Of a DNA stretch of 64,000 nt, positions 44,775-53,734 are shown one piece after another (positions within the stretch are counted from its first letter, which is position 1; each line of letters starts with the position of its first letter). A program made the translations under genes and the position numbers. The notes under the pieces are model-generated. The model had not been told where the DNA came from. It made no database searches and saw only the letters and a program-made list of their open reading frames with translations. The stretch comes from Shimia sp040225985 (GTDB taxonomy: Bacteria; Pseudomonadota; Alphaproteobacteria; Rhodobacterales; Rhodobacteraceae): contig NZ_JBBPEU010000002.1 in the NCBI RefSeq assembly GCF_040225985.1, positions 558,001 to 622,000 of the forward strand, read 5' to 3'.

Positions 44775-44806
44775 CCAAAAAGAAAACCTGCGACCGGGGC
44801 CGCAGG
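44775..44806 (-). terminator. Intrinsic terminator after clpX
   Basis: On the minus strand CCTGCG and CGCAGG (plus 44801-44806 and 44787-44792) form a stem with an eight-base loop, followed by TTTTCTTTTT. It lies 30 bases past the clpX stop. Confidence 0.82.
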
Positions 44807-44835
44807 CTTGCCAAAATCACGAAACAGGGATGCCC

Positions 44836-46098
44836 CTAGCCGACATTGGCCGGCTCGGCCTCGGCTTCGCCGTGGATCATCAGCGGGTTCGCTTCCGATG
44901 TCACGGCCTCTTCGTTCACGACAACTTCGGTGACACTGTCCAGCCCCGGCAACTCGAACATCGTGTCCAGCAAAATGTCTTCCAAGATCGAGCGCAAGCC
45001 ACGCGCACCGGTCTTGCGTTCGATAGCGCGTTTCGCAATGGCACTCAGCGCATCGTCGGTGAAGGTCAGCTTGGTGTCCTCCAGTTCGAACAGACGCTGG
45101 TATTGCTTGACCAAAGCGTTCTTCGGCTGGGTCAGGATCGTCACCAGCGCGTCCTCGTCCAGATCCTCGAGCGTCGCCAGAACCGGCAGTCGACCCACGA
45201 ATTCCGGGATCAGCCCGAACTTCAACAGGTCTTCAGGCTCCAGATCCTTGAAGATCTCGCCGACACCACGGTCATCATTGTCGCGTACATCCGCGCCAAA
45301 GCCCATTGCCGAGCCCTTGCCACGTTGCGCGATGATGCGATCCAGACCGGCAAAGGCCCCGCCACAAATGAACAGGATATTCGTGGTGTCCACCTGCAGG
45401 AATTCCTGCTGGGGATGCTTCCGCCCGCCCTGCGGCGGCACCGATGCCACGGTGCCTTCCATAAGTTTCAGCAACGCCTGCTGCACGCCCTCGCCCGACA
45501 CGTCGCGGGTGATCGAGGGATTCTCGGACTTGCGGGTGATCTTGTCGACCTCGTCGATATAGACGATGCCACGCTGCGCGCGTTCGACATTGTATTCCGA
45601 CGCCTGCAACAGCTTGAGAATGATGTTCTCAACATCTTCGCCCACATACCCCGCCTCGGTCAGCGTGGTGGCATCGGCCATGGTAAAGGGCACATCCAGG
45701 ATGCGCGCCAGCGTCTGCGCCAGCAGGGTCTTGCCACAGCCGGTCGGCCCGATCAGCAGGATGTTGGATTTCGCCAACTCGATATCGCCGGCTTTCTGGG
45801 CATGGTTCAGGCGTTTGTAGTGGTTGTGCACCGCCACCGACAGCACGCGCTTAGCCACAGCCTGTCCGATCACGTAATCGTCCAGCACGTTGCAGATTTC
45901 CTGCGGCGTCGGCACCCCTTCCGAAGCTTTCAGCCCCGATGCCTTGGTCTCTTCCCGGATGATATCCATGCACAGTTCGACACATTCGTCGCAAATGAAC
46001 ACGGTCGGGCCAGCAATCAGTTTCCGCACCTCGTGCTGGCTTTTGCCACAGAAGCTGCAGTAAAGGGTGTTTTTGCTGTCGCCAGAATTGCTCGCCAT
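44836..46098 (-). CDS. clpX: ATP-dependent Clp protease ATPase subunit ClpX
   Basis: A 420-residue AAA+ unfoldase. The N-terminal zinc finger uses Cys14, Cys17, Cys36 and Cys39 and recognises substrates or adaptors. Walker A is GPTGCGKT near residue 122, Walker B IVYIDEVDKI near 183, and the ClpP-binding loop carries FGAD. It works with ClpP encoded 142 bases upstream. A GC-rich hairpin sits just before its start; a terminator follows. Confidence 0.97.
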   Translation of the reverse strand: MASNSGDSKNTLYCSFCGKSQHEVRKLIAGPTVFICDECVELCMDIIREETKASGLKASEGVPTPQEICNVLDDYVIGQAVAKRVLSVAVHNHYKRLNHAQKAGDIELAKSNILLIGPTGCGKTLLAQTLARILDVPFTMADATTLTEAGYVGEDVENIILKLLQASEYNVERAQRGIVYIDEVDKITRKSENPSITRDVSGEGVQQALLKLMEGTVASVPPQGGRKHPQQEFLQVDTTNILFICGGAFAGLDRIIAQRGKGSAMGFGADVRDNDDRGVGEIFKDLEPEDLLKFGLIPEFVGRLPVLATLEDLDEDALVTILTQPKNALVKQYQRLFELEDTKLTFTDDALSAIAKRAIERKTGARGLRSILEDILLDTMFELPGLDSVTEVVVNEEAVTSEANPLMIHGEAEAEPANVG

Positions 46099-46240
46099 AT
46101 CCTACCTTTCAGGCCCCGAATGCGTTTTCGGGGGAAAAATGTCCGTCAAAGCCCCGTTCGCGACTCAGCTTAGGCCAGCCACAATCCGAGTACAATGTCG
46201 AAAAACGCCCCGTTGCGGATGCCCCGGAGCGCCTCATGTC

Positions 46241-46873
46241 TTAGCTCTCGTCCGCGTCCGGCTTGCTGCGGGCTTCCACGATCTCGTCGATCAGGCCCCA
46301 GTCCTTGGCCTCTTCCGGCGACATGAAATTGTCGCGTTCAAGACCGCTCTCGACCTCTTCATAGGTCCGGCCGGTGTGCTTGACATAAATCTCGTTCAAC
46401 CGCTTTTTGAGCTTCAGGGTCTCTTCGGCGTGGATCATTATATCCGTCGCCTGCCCCTGATACCCACCCGAAGGCTGGTGCACCATGACGCGGCTGTTGG
46501 GCAGCGAGAACCGCATCCCGGCCTCGCCCGCGGTCAGCAACAACGATCCCATCGACGCCGCCTGACCGATCACAAGGGTCGATACCTTGGGCCGGATATA
46601 TTGCATCGTGTCATAGATCGACAGACCCGAGGTCACCACCCCGCCGGGGCTGTTGATATACATCGAAATTTCTTTCGACGGGTTCTCGGCCTCGAGGTGC
46701 AGAAGCTGCGCCACGATCAGGCTCGACATGCCGTCATGTACCGGGCCGTTCAGGAAAATGATGCGCTCTTTCAGAAGGCGCGAGAAAATGTCGTATGCGC
46801 GTTCGCCTCGGCTGGTCTGTTCGACCACCATGGGAACCAGAGTGTTCATATATGTCTCGAAAGGGTCTTTCAT
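46241..46873 (-). CDS. clpP: ATP-dependent Clp protease proteolytic subunit
   Basis: A 210-residue serine peptidase with catalytic Ser107 (GQAASMGS), His132 (MVHQPSGG) and Asp181 (LERDNFMSPEEA). It forms the tetradecameric chamber for ClpX or ClpA. The start is ATG 46873 with an AGG element upstream (aggcggat). clpX follows in the same orientation. Confidence 0.97.
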   Translation of the reverse strand: MKDPFETYMNTLVPMVVEQTSRGERAYDIFSRLLKERIIFLNGPVHDGMSSLIVAQLLHLEAENPSKEISMYINSPGGVVTSGLSIYDTMQYIRPKVSTLVIGQAASMGSLLLTAGEAGMRFSLPNSRVMVHQPSGGYQGQATDIMIHAEETLKLKKRLNEIYVKHTGRTYEEVESGLERDNFMSPEEAKDWGLIDEIVEARSKPDADES

Positions 46874-47003
46874 ATCCGCCTGCCTGTTGTTCGCGTCGGT
46901 GCGGGTCCACGGCCCACATCAAGAGTCTTAGTGCCGCCCCGTGGGGGCTGCAAGGGCAGGCGGTAAATTTCGGGTGACCAGCGCCCGCCAGCGACCACAC
47001 GCC

Positions 47004-47060
47004 CTGTCTTTTTCTTGGGAAAAGTACCTCGGGGGTTTGGGGGCAGCGCCCCCAATTCTG
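47004..47060. repeat. Candidate Rhodobacterales intergenic repeat with GC hairpin
   Basis: The segment contains CTTTTTCTTG (47008-47017), then AAAAGTACCTCGGGGGTTT and an eight-base hairpin TTGGGGGC/GCCCCCAA (47037-47044 and 47048-47055). I recall similar T-rich tracts followed by CTCGGGGGT-like GC hairpins as frequent intergenic elements in Rhodobacterales. A related piece lies at 5963-5999 and a shorter one at 40086-40104. This is pattern recognition, not a database match. Confidence 0.4.
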
Positions 47061-47092
47061 CAGGGGCCGGGCGTTGCTCCGACTTCACCGAC

Positions 47093-47120
47093 AAAAAAGG
47101 GCCGCCCCGAAAGGCGGCCC
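47093..47120 (-). terminator. Intrinsic terminator after soxF
   Basis: GGGCCGCC (47099-47106) and GGCGGCCC (47113-47120) pair with a six-base loop. On the minus strand six T residues follow (plus A at 47093-47098). It ends the sox transcript 36 bases past soxF. Confidence 0.9.
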
Positions 47121-47155
47121 CAAACTCAGGGGCTGGGTGTCAATCCCGGACGGGT

Positions 47156-48415
47156 TCAGCCGAACATGTCGCTGGTGATGCCCGCATACCAACCGATCGA
47201 CTCTTCATAAGTCGCTTTGCGCAGGTCCGCGCCTTCCCCGGTTTGCGAGATGAACCCATCCACCTTGGCGATCTTCTCGTCCGTGGCCTGATAGGTCGCG
47301 CCCACCTTGATGCCGTCATTGGTGTCGATCAGCGACCAGCAGGTGTTCGAGAACTTGGCCGGGAACACTTTGGATCCGGTCAGCGCGCCACGGATCGCCA
47401 TGGCGGCAACCTTGGCCTGACTGTTCGCCGAGAAGCCCGACTTGGGCATATCGCCCTGGTTGGTGGCGTCGCCCAGCACGTGGATGTCCGGATCGATCCG
47501 CGACTCCATGGTGTGGCCCGAAACCGGCGCCCAGTTACCTTCGGTGATGCCTGCCATTTCACAGATCTTGCCCGCTTTCATGGCGGGGATCACGTTACAG
47601 GCGTCGACCTTGGTGACTTCGCCGTCGATGGTCACGGTCATCTCGTCGGCATTCACCTCGACATTGCCGCCCCCGAATTCCGGGCCGATCCAGTCGATCA
47701 TGCCGTCATAATGGGTGGCCCAGCCTTCCTGGAACAGCGCCATCTTAGAGAATTTCGGCTTGGGATCTGCCACGATGATCTTGGCCGTCGGGTTCTTTTC
47801 CTTGAGCAGGTGCGCCACCATCGAGACACGCTCATAGGGTCCGGGAGGGCAGCGATAGGGGTTCGGTGGGGCAACCATGGCAAAGGTGCCGCCTTCGGGC
47901 ATGGATTCGATCTGCGCCTTAAGCAGTTCGGTCTGCGAGCCCGCCTTATAGGCGTGGGGCATCTTGTTCTGTGCGCTGACATCCCAGCCGGACACGGCAC
48001 CATCCACGAAATCAATACCTGGCGACAGGACCAGCTTGTCATAGGGCAGCGTTGCGCCGCCTGCCAGCGATACGGTCTTGGCGTCGCGATCAATCCCGAT
48101 GGCCCAGTCATGCACCACGTTCACACCCTGCGTCGCCAACCCGCCATAGCTGTGCGCGAGGCTCTGGATGTCGCGGAAGCCACCGATGTAAAGGTTCGAG
48201 AAGAAACAGGTATAATAGGTGCGGCTCGGCTCGACCAAGGTCACATCAATTGCGCCTTTCGACCCGTTGGCGATATAGCGCGCAGCGGTGGCCCCGCCGG
48301 CCCCGCCACCGATGACGACCACACGCGGTTTGCCCGCGCCCATGACCATCGGTGCCGACAGCGATGCCGCGACTGCGGCCCCTGCCCCGATAAAGCCTCG
48401 TCTATTCAATTTCAT
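47156..48415 (-). CDS. soxF: Flavocytochrome c sulfide dehydrogenase flavoprotein SoxF
   Basis: A 419-residue FAD protein of the FccB type with a twin-arginine-like leader (MKLNRRGFIGAG). The dinucleotide loop GGGAGG is at residues 36-41, redox Cys70 in YYTCFFSN, and a second Cys in the late FSNTCWSLI segment, consistent with the FccB disulfide. SoxF oxidises sulfide or stimulates the Sox complex. It follows soxE after 33 bases and ends at a terminator. No soxG or soxH follows. Confidence 0.92.
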   Translation of the reverse strand: MKLNRRGFIGAGAAVAASLSAPMVMGAGKPRVVVIGGGAGGATAARYIANGSKGAIDVTLVEPSRTYYTCFFSNLYIGGFRDIQSLAHSYGGLATQGVNVVHDWAIGIDRDAKTVSLAGGATLPYDKLVLSPGIDFVDGAVSGWDVSAQNKMPHAYKAGSQTELLKAQIESMPEGGTFAMVAPPNPYRCPPGPYERVSMVAHLLKEKNPTAKIIVADPKPKFSKMALFQEGWATHYDGMIDWIGPEFGGGNVEVNADEMTVTIDGEVTKVDACNVIPAMKAGKICEMAGITEGNWAPVSGHTMESRIDPDIHVLGDATNQGDMPKSGFSANSQAKVAAMAIRGALTGSKVFPAKFSNTCWSLIDTNDGIKVGATYQATDEKIAKVDGFISQTGEGADLRKATYEESIGWYAGITSDMFG

Positions 48416-48448
48416 AGATCTTCCTCCCTTGATCCAAGATAAGAGCCC

Positions 48449-49426
48449 TCACTCCAATCCTTCAAAATATGCTGCAAGTGCCGCGATCTCCTCATCCGAG
48501 AGGCGGCCCGCCATCATCTGCATCACCGGATGGGGACGCAGTTTCGATTTATAGGCATGCATGGCGATCACAAAATCCTCTTGCGGCCATGACGTGATGG
48601 ACGGAATGCCATCGTCGCCACCGTCGGTCTGGTGACAGGTGGTACATTCCGAAGACAGGTATTCGCCGTAATCGGGATCGCCCTCGATATTCAACACGGC
48701 CTGCGACAACACCACTTCCGGGGTCGCCGTGGGCGCGGCTTCGGGGATGTTCTGCGGGTTGTCCGAGAAGATCCGCAAATAGGCCAGAATGTCCGCGCGG
48801 TCCTGCGGGTCTTTCAGACCGGCAAAGTTCATTCGTGTGCGCGACACCAGCGCCTTGGGGTTTTCCAGATAGGCGTTCAGCGTTTCCAGCGTCCATGTCA
48901 GGCCGTCATTGCCCATCATGGCCATGTCTTGCGAATAGCGGAACCCGTCATGCAGACCCGCGCGCCGCCCGAAAATCCCGTTCAGATGCGGGCCTACACG
49001 GTCTTCGGCGCCCTGTCCGACCTGGTGACAGGCCTGACATTTCTTGAACACTTGCGCACCCTTCTTGGCATCGCCAAACGCCTCGTTCGAGGCAATCAAG
49101 GCCCCACCAGCATTTTCGGGTGCGGGTGCAGTTTCAGGTGCCGCTGCGGCGACCTCGACCTCGGGTTTCGCTGCCAGTTCCGCCTCTAACGCGGCAATCT
49201 TGTCCTGCAAGGCGGCAATCTCGGCGGTCTTTTCCTCGCCAAGCGTGCGGATCTCGTCAACCTGCGCTTCGGCAAGGTCACTGTTTTCCTGTAGCTGGGC
49301 CACCTTGGCGGTCAGGGCTTCGAATTCGCCATCGCGATAGTCCCGTGCTGTCCAGCCATAAGTCACGCCCAAGACCAGACCCACCGCACCCACGAGGGGC
49401 ATGACAAGGCTATTGGGTTTCGACAT
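48449..49426 (-). CDS. soxE: Membrane-anchored dihaem cytochrome c SoxE
   Basis: A 325-residue protein with one N-terminal membrane helix (about 6-24), a predicted coiled coil (about 34-88), a Pro/Ala-rich spacer, then two cytochrome c domains: haem 1 at Cys130-Cys133-His134 (CQACH) and haem 2 in the CTTCH motif near 275. SoxE is the cytochrome partner of flavoprotein SoxF. The ATG at 49426 has GGGAGGAG upstream. A terminator-like hairpin lies between soxD and this gene, so soxEF may be a separate unit. Confidence 0.88.
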   Translation of the reverse strand: MSKPNSLVMPLVGAVGLVLGVTYGWTARDYRDGEFEALTAKVAQLQENSDLAEAQVDEIRTLGEEKTAEIAALQDKIAALEAELAAKPEVEVAAAAPETAPAPENAGGALIASNEAFGDAKKGAQVFKKCQACHQVGQGAEDRVGPHLNGIFGRRAGLHDGFRYSQDMAMMGNDGLTWTLETLNAYLENPKALVSRTRMNFAGLKDPQDRADILAYLRIFSDNPQNIPEAAPTATPEVVLSQAVLNIEGDPDYGEYLSSECTTCHQTDGGDDGIPSITSWPQEDFVIAMHAYKSKLRPHPVMQMMAGRLSDEEIAALAAYFEGLE

Positions 49427-49502
49427 ATCACTCCTCCCGAGTGCGCACAGCAAAACTCCCCCCCGCTGCGCGACAATGCAATCCTATGATAGTTTGCACA
49501 AA

Positions 49503-49526
49503 AGGCGACCCTTTTCAGGGCCGCCT
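49503..49526 (-). terminator. Terminator-like hairpin between soxD and soxE
   Basis: Ten-base arms with one mismatch (49503-49512 and 49517-49526) and a four-base loop, followed on the minus strand by TTTTG. It lies 32 bases after the soxD stop, so it may terminate or attenuate the soxBCD transcript. Confidence 0.65.
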
Positions 49527-49557
49527 CCGGCAATTATTTCTTCGCGACCACGGTCAC

Positions 49558-50628
49558 TTAATTCTGAAAGGTTTTCAGGTATTCGGTGACGGCGGCGATG
49601 TCTTTTTCCTTTTTCAGACCGGCAAAGGACATCTTGGTTTTCTTCAAATATGCCTTGGGCTTGGTCAGGAAGGCTGCCATTTCTTCCGGTGTCCAGGTTG
49701 CGCCGGTTTCACCCAGCTCTTTCATGGCCTTGGAATATTTGAAACCTTCGACGGCACCCACCGATGCGCCGACGATCCCATTGAGGACCGGACCGGTCTT
49801 GTTCTGGGCGCCATCACCTACCTGGTGGCAGGCCTTGCACTTCTTAAAGACCTTTTCGCCTTTCTTGGCCAGCTCTTCGTCGATGACCATGGCGACGACG
49901 GTTTCTTCAACCGGCGCTTCCTCGGCGGGGGCGGCTGCCTCTTCAACCGGTGCGGCTGCTTCTTCTGCAGGCGCGGCGGCTTCCTCGGCCCCTTCCTCTT
50001 CCGGTGTCACATCCAGAACCGCGGCGCGCATGGTGATTTCCACCTTGTCCTTACAGTTGGACATGCAGGGCTCGGCCTTCCAGAAATGCGCTTCGGCGGT
50101 GTCGCGGTCATCAATGATGAACCCGCCCGCGTTCGGCAGTTCCACTTCTAGAAAGTTCTCGTTCGACAAGACGAATTCGTCATCCACAAGATCGTTCGAG
50201 TACAGGATATACGCTACGATTGCATAGACATCATCCGGCGACAGGGTTTGAGCCGCGCCAAACGGCATCGAGCGGTTCACATAGTCCCAAGTGGTCGACA
50301 GGTAAGGCCAGTAAGAGCCCACGGTCTTGAGCGGGTCTTCGTGGTCCAGCGTGTCCATGCCACCGGCCAGTTTCGGCCAGTTGTCGACACCTTCGGCAAA
50401 GTCGCCGTGGCAGATGGCACAGTGTTCGGCAAAGACTTCTTCGCCGGTAAACACGTCACCCGACCCCACGGGCAGACCCGTGCCATCCGGCGCCACGTCC
50501 AAATCCCAGGCCGCGACCTCGTCGGGGGTGGCCGGACGGCCGAGACCGTATTTTTCGGCCAGGGCTGGGGCTGCGATCAGGGTCGAAGCCAGCGCGGTGC
50601 CCGCGATAAGATTAAGAAACTTCGACAT
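49558..50628 (-). CDS. soxD: Dihaem cytochrome c SoxD (sulfane dehydrogenase cytochrome subunit)
   Basis: A 356-residue exported cytochrome. The signal peptide ends near residue 24, haem 1 is C70-C73-H74 (CAICH), and a C-terminal c552-like domain holds haem 2 at C264-C267-H268 (CKACH). The two are joined by an Ala/Glu/Pro-rich linker with AEEAAAP repeats (about 209-243). SoxD accepts electrons from SoxC during sulfane oxidation. Its start overlaps soxC by 17 bases. Confidence 0.95.
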   Translation of the reverse strand: MSKFLNLIAGTALASTLIAAPALAEKYGLGRPATPDEVAAWDLDVAPDGTGLPVGSGDVFTGEEVFAEHCAICHGDFAEGVDNWPKLAGGMDTLDHEDPLKTVGSYWPYLSTTWDYVNRSMPFGAAQTLSPDDVYAIVAYILYSNDLVDDEFVLSNENFLEVELPNAGGFIIDDRDTAEAHFWKAEPCMSNCKDKVEITMRAAVLDVTPEEEGAEEAAAPAEEAAAPVEEAAAPAEEAPVEETVVAMVIDEELAKKGEKVFKKCKACHQVGDGAQNKTGPVLNGIVGASVGAVEGFKYSKAMKELGETGATWTPEEMAAFLTKPKAYLKKTKMSFAGLKKEKDIAAVTEYLKTFQN

Positions 50629-51889
50629 TTTCTGCCTCCCCGTTTGCCTTGACCCACCAGGTCTGGATGCAGTTGTTGTGATAGATCGAATTCAGACCGC
50701 GCACTTCACGCAGTTCCGCCTTGGTCGGCTGGACATATCCGCTCGAGTCGCGCGCACGTGACTGCAGGAACATCTCTTCACCGTTCCAGTTGATGTCCAG
50801 GTAGAAGCGCGTCAGCGCCTTGTCCGTGCCCGGCGCGCCCAGACGGGCCTCTTGCCAGGTGATCCCGCCATCCAGCGACACGTCGACACCGGTGATCGAC
50901 CCCCGACCGGACCATGCCAGACCAGTCACGACCAGCGGGCCGGGGCCGTGCTTGATCGGCGACTGCGGGCTGGGCGAGGTGACGACCGATTTGGCGTCCA
51001 TGACCCACGTCCACTTGCGCGATGTGCCATCTTCCAGCGTGTCAGTGTACTTCGAGGTTTCCTCACGCGATTCAATGGCTTGGTTGGTCACTTCGATGCG
51101 ACGCAGCCACTTGACCCACATGTTGCCTTCCCAACCCGGAACCACAAGGCGCACAGGATAGCCGTGCTCTTTGCGCAGAGCTTCGCCGTTGGCCTTGAAC
51201 GCCACCAGAACATCGTCCAGCGCCTTTTCCATCGGGATCGAACGGCCGTTCGAGGACGCATCCGCGCCTTCGACATAGACCCACTTGTCCTTGAGGTCGC
51301 CCGCCGCGTCCAGACCTGCCTCTTCCAGCAGGGTGCGCAGGCTGACGCCCGAGTATTCCATGTTGTGGATCATGCCATGGGTGAACTGGGCGCCGTTCAG
51401 CTGCGCACCGGCCCATTCCATACCCGTGTTCGCCGCGCATTCGCAGAAATACACGTGGTTTTCACGCGGGAACCGCTCGAGATCTTCGTAGGTGAACACC
51501 AGCGGGGTGTCGACCAGACCATTGATCATCAGGCGATAGTCTTCCTTGCGCAGTTCGATCGCGCCCGAGTGATGGCGTTCAAACGCACAGCCCTGCGGGG
51601 TGATCGTACCATCCAGCGCGTGGATCGGCGTAAAGTTGATCGACGAAATCGTGTCGGCGGTCAGCCATTCCACGTTGCGACGCACCACATCCGATTCAAA
51701 TTCGATCGGCAGACCATAGGGGGTCGCATCAACGCCCTCTCCGGTTGCAGACGCCCATTCCTGGACTTCGGTGATCAGCGGGTCTCCCGCTGCTTTGGCT
51801 ACGCTGGCGCCGGCAACCGTGCCTCCGGCCGCAACTGCGCCCTTCAGGAACGCGCGGCGCGAGGGTTTGCCGTTGAAGCTCATTGTCAT
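50612..51889 (-). CDS. soxC: Sulfane dehydrogenase molybdenum subunit SoxC
   Basis: A 425-residue molybdopterin enzyme of the sulfite oxidase family with a Tat signal (SRRAFLKGAVAAGG). The molybdenum-ligating Cys is expected at Cys151 in FCECAANTG. The C-terminal dimerisation domain is intact. With SoxD it oxidises the SoxY-bound sulfane sulfur; its presence predicts full thiosulfate oxidation to sulfate without sulfur globules. It follows soxB after 78 bases. Confidence 0.95.
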   Translation of the reverse strand: MTMSFNGKPSRRAFLKGAVAAGGTVAGASVAKAAGDPLITEVQEWASATGEGVDATPYGLPIEFESDVVRRNVEWLTADTISSINFTPIHALDGTITPQGCAFERHHSGAIELRKEDYRLMINGLVDTPLVFTYEDLERFPRENHVYFCECAANTGMEWAGAQLNGAQFTHGMIHNMEYSGVSLRTLLEEAGLDAAGDLKDKWVYVEGADASSNGRSIPMEKALDDVLVAFKANGEALRKEHGYPVRLVVPGWEGNMWVKWLRRIEVTNQAIESREETSKYTDTLEDGTSRKWTWVMDAKSVVTSPSPQSPIKHGPGPLVVTGLAWSGRGSITGVDVSLDGGITWQEARLGAPGTDKALTRFYLDINWNGEEMFLQSRARDSSGYVQPTKAELREVRGLNSIYHNNCIQTWWVKANGEAENVEVS

Positions 51890-51967
51890 CTGGCTATGCC
51901 TCCTCTTGATCCTCTTGCCCGGCTGGCGCCCGCCAGCCGGAATTCCGTTTAACTTCAGGCCTCTGGC

Positions 51968-53665
51968 TTATGCGCCGTCGACTTTCACATTCTCATGGGG
52001 TTCCACCGAAACCGTACCCTTGCGGCGGATATAGTCTTCGACCACATCCCAGATCTGCGGCCCTTCGGTGCCTTCGTTGACCGACGCCCAGCCCGCGACC
52101 ATGTAGGTTTTGGCCGGGTCGATGGCTTCGCCCGTTTTGAGCAGGGTCATGTCGCTGATGCGTTCGCCCTGCGGCTTCGAAACGTCGATGCGATAGCCCA
52201 TGCCGCCAATGCGGACCATGTCGCCGCCCTGCTGGTAATAGGGGTCGGTGTTGAACAGGTTATCGCCCACGTCTTCGAGGATGACATGGATGAATTCACC
52301 CGTCATTTCAGTGCGGTACGCCTGACCATAGGTCATCGACGTCACGTTCCAGATATCCTCGCGAGTGATGTTCTGACCCGGCAGGATCGACGGACCCCAA
52401 CGCACGCCCGGCGACATCGAAATGTCGGCTTCGCGCTCTTCGATCAGGGCCTGACAGATCAGGTCGTCCCAAGTGCCGTTAAAGTTGCCGCGACGATAGA
52501 GCAGGCTGTCGGTCTGGCCGATCACTTCTTCCAGCTTGTCCTTATAAGGCGCGCGCTGCTCGTCGATCAGTTGGGTGATTTCCGCCTTGGGCGCAATCAC
52601 GTCCGAGAAGATCGGGATAAGCTTGTGACGGAAGCCCATCATCTTGCCGTCGCGGATGTCCAGATCGACGCGGCTGACGAACTTGCCGTTCGAGCCCGAG
52701 GCGACCACGATGGTTTCACCCACCAGAACCGGCTCGGGCAGCGCGTCATGGGTGTGACCCGACAGGATCACGTCGATGCCCCTGACGCGGCCGGCCATTT
52801 TCTTGTCCACGTCGAAGCCGTTATGCGACAACACGACAACGCATTCCGCCCCCATGCTGCGGACTTCATCGACCATGGCCTGCATGTTCTCGTCACGGAT
52901 GCCGAAGGAGTACTCGGGGAACATCCAGCGCGGGTTCGCAATCGGCATATAGGGGAAGGCCTGCCCGATCACGGCGACGTTCACGCCACCACGCTCGAAG
53001 AATTTGTACGGCTTGAACAGCTCGGCGGGTTCGTCCCACTCGGCGTCAAAGATGTTCTGGCCCAGCGCCGCAAACGGCAGGTTCTCGACCAACTCGTTGA
53101 TGCGGTCGGTGCCCAGCGTGAATTCCCAGTGAAAGGTCATGGCGTCGGGTTTCAGCGCGTTCATGACGTTGACCACGTCCTGCCCTTCTGTGTGATAGCA
53201 GGTGTAAGAGCCGTGCCAGGTGTCGCCGCCATCCAGCAGCAGCGCATCCGGGCGGTCGGCGCGGATTGCGTCGATCACTGTGGCGACACGGTCCATCCCC
53301 CCGACGCGGCCATAGGTTTTGGCCAGCGACGTAAAGTCGTTATAGGTCAGCGCATAGGCAGACGGGCTGCCATCGGCGATGCCGTACAGCTTGCGGAAAT
53401 CGGCGCCGGTGATGTGGGGCACTTGGCCATAGGCGTCGCCTACGCCCAGGTTGATCTCAGGCTCGCGGAAATAGATCGGCTTGAGCTGCGCGTGAATGTC
53501 GGTGATGTGGATCAACGAGACATTGCCGTAGGTGTCGAATTGCAGCAGGTCATCCTGGGTCAGCGATTGCTGAGCGGCCAGACGGGCCCAGTTGCCGAAA
53601 CCCGAAGCGCCAACCATGGCCGATGCAGCCATGGAGACCTGGAGGAAATCGCGACGAGAGATCAT
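51968..53665 (-). CDS. soxB: Thiosulfohydrolase SoxB
   Basis: A 565-residue metallophosphoesterase-like enzyme with a Tat leader (MISRRDFLQVSMAAS). It has the dimanganese-site segments SLIHITDIHAQLKP, LLDGGDTWHGSYTCYHTEGQDV and HWEFTLG, and the SGHTHDALP motif. SoxB releases sulfate from the SoxY-bound sulfonate. It is preceded by its own promoter-like region with a SoxR-type operator after a terminator, so soxBCD probably forms a separate unit. Confidence 0.96.
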   Translation of the reverse strand: MISRRDFLQVSMAASAMVGASGFGNWARLAAQQSLTQDDLLQFDTYGNVSLIHITDIHAQLKPIYFREPEINLGVGDAYGQVPHITGADFRKLYGIADGSPSAYALTYNDFTSLAKTYGRVGGMDRVATVIDAIRADRPDALLLDGGDTWHGSYTCYHTEGQDVVNVMNALKPDAMTFHWEFTLGTDRINELVENLPFAALGQNIFDAEWDEPAELFKPYKFFERGGVNVAVIGQAFPYMPIANPRWMFPEYSFGIRDENMQAMVDEVRSMGAECVVVLSHNGFDVDKKMAGRVRGIDVILSGHTHDALPEPVLVGETIVVASGSNGKFVSRVDLDIRDGKMMGFRHKLIPIFSDVIAPKAEITQLIDEQRAPYKDKLEEVIGQTDSLLYRRGNFNGTWDDLICQALIEEREADISMSPGVRWGPSILPGQNITREDIWNVTSMTYGQAYRTEMTGEFIHVILEDVGDNLFNTDPYYQQGGDMVRIGGMGYRIDVSKPQGERISDMTLLKTGEAIDPAKTYMVAGWASVNEGTEGPQIWDVVEDYIRRKGTVSVEPHENVKVDGA

Positions 53666-53691
53666 AGACGAGACGCCTTTCTAACATGTTT

Positions 53692-53723
53692 TTCACACAC
53701 ACTTTATATTCGCATGTGTGAAT
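53692..53723 (-). promoter_or_regulatory. soxB promoter region with ATTC-N8-GAAT operator
   Basis: ATTC (53708-53711), eight bases, GAAT (53720-53723) is an exact match to the operator type described for SqrR-like repressors. It overlaps a promoter-like -10 (TATAAA on the minus strand, plus 53703-53708). A second inverted repeat, TTCACACA (53692-53699) and TGTGTGAA (53715-53722), overlaps it. A repressor bound here would block RNA polymerase. Confidence 0.6.
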
Positions 53724-53734
53724 TTATTTAATCA

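Noticed and set aside
46113..46134. GC hairpin before clpX as terminator of clpP
   Set aside because: No T run follows on the minus strand, and the stem is close to the clpX ribosome-binding site; the role is unclear.
43882..46173. Open frame of 763 residues on the plus strand
   Set aside because: Antisense of mlaD, the NDUFA12 gene and clpX. The real genes have clear motifs, and this frame has none.
51995..53731. Open frame of 578 residues on the plus strand
   Set aside because: Antisense of soxB; composition is that of a shadow frame.
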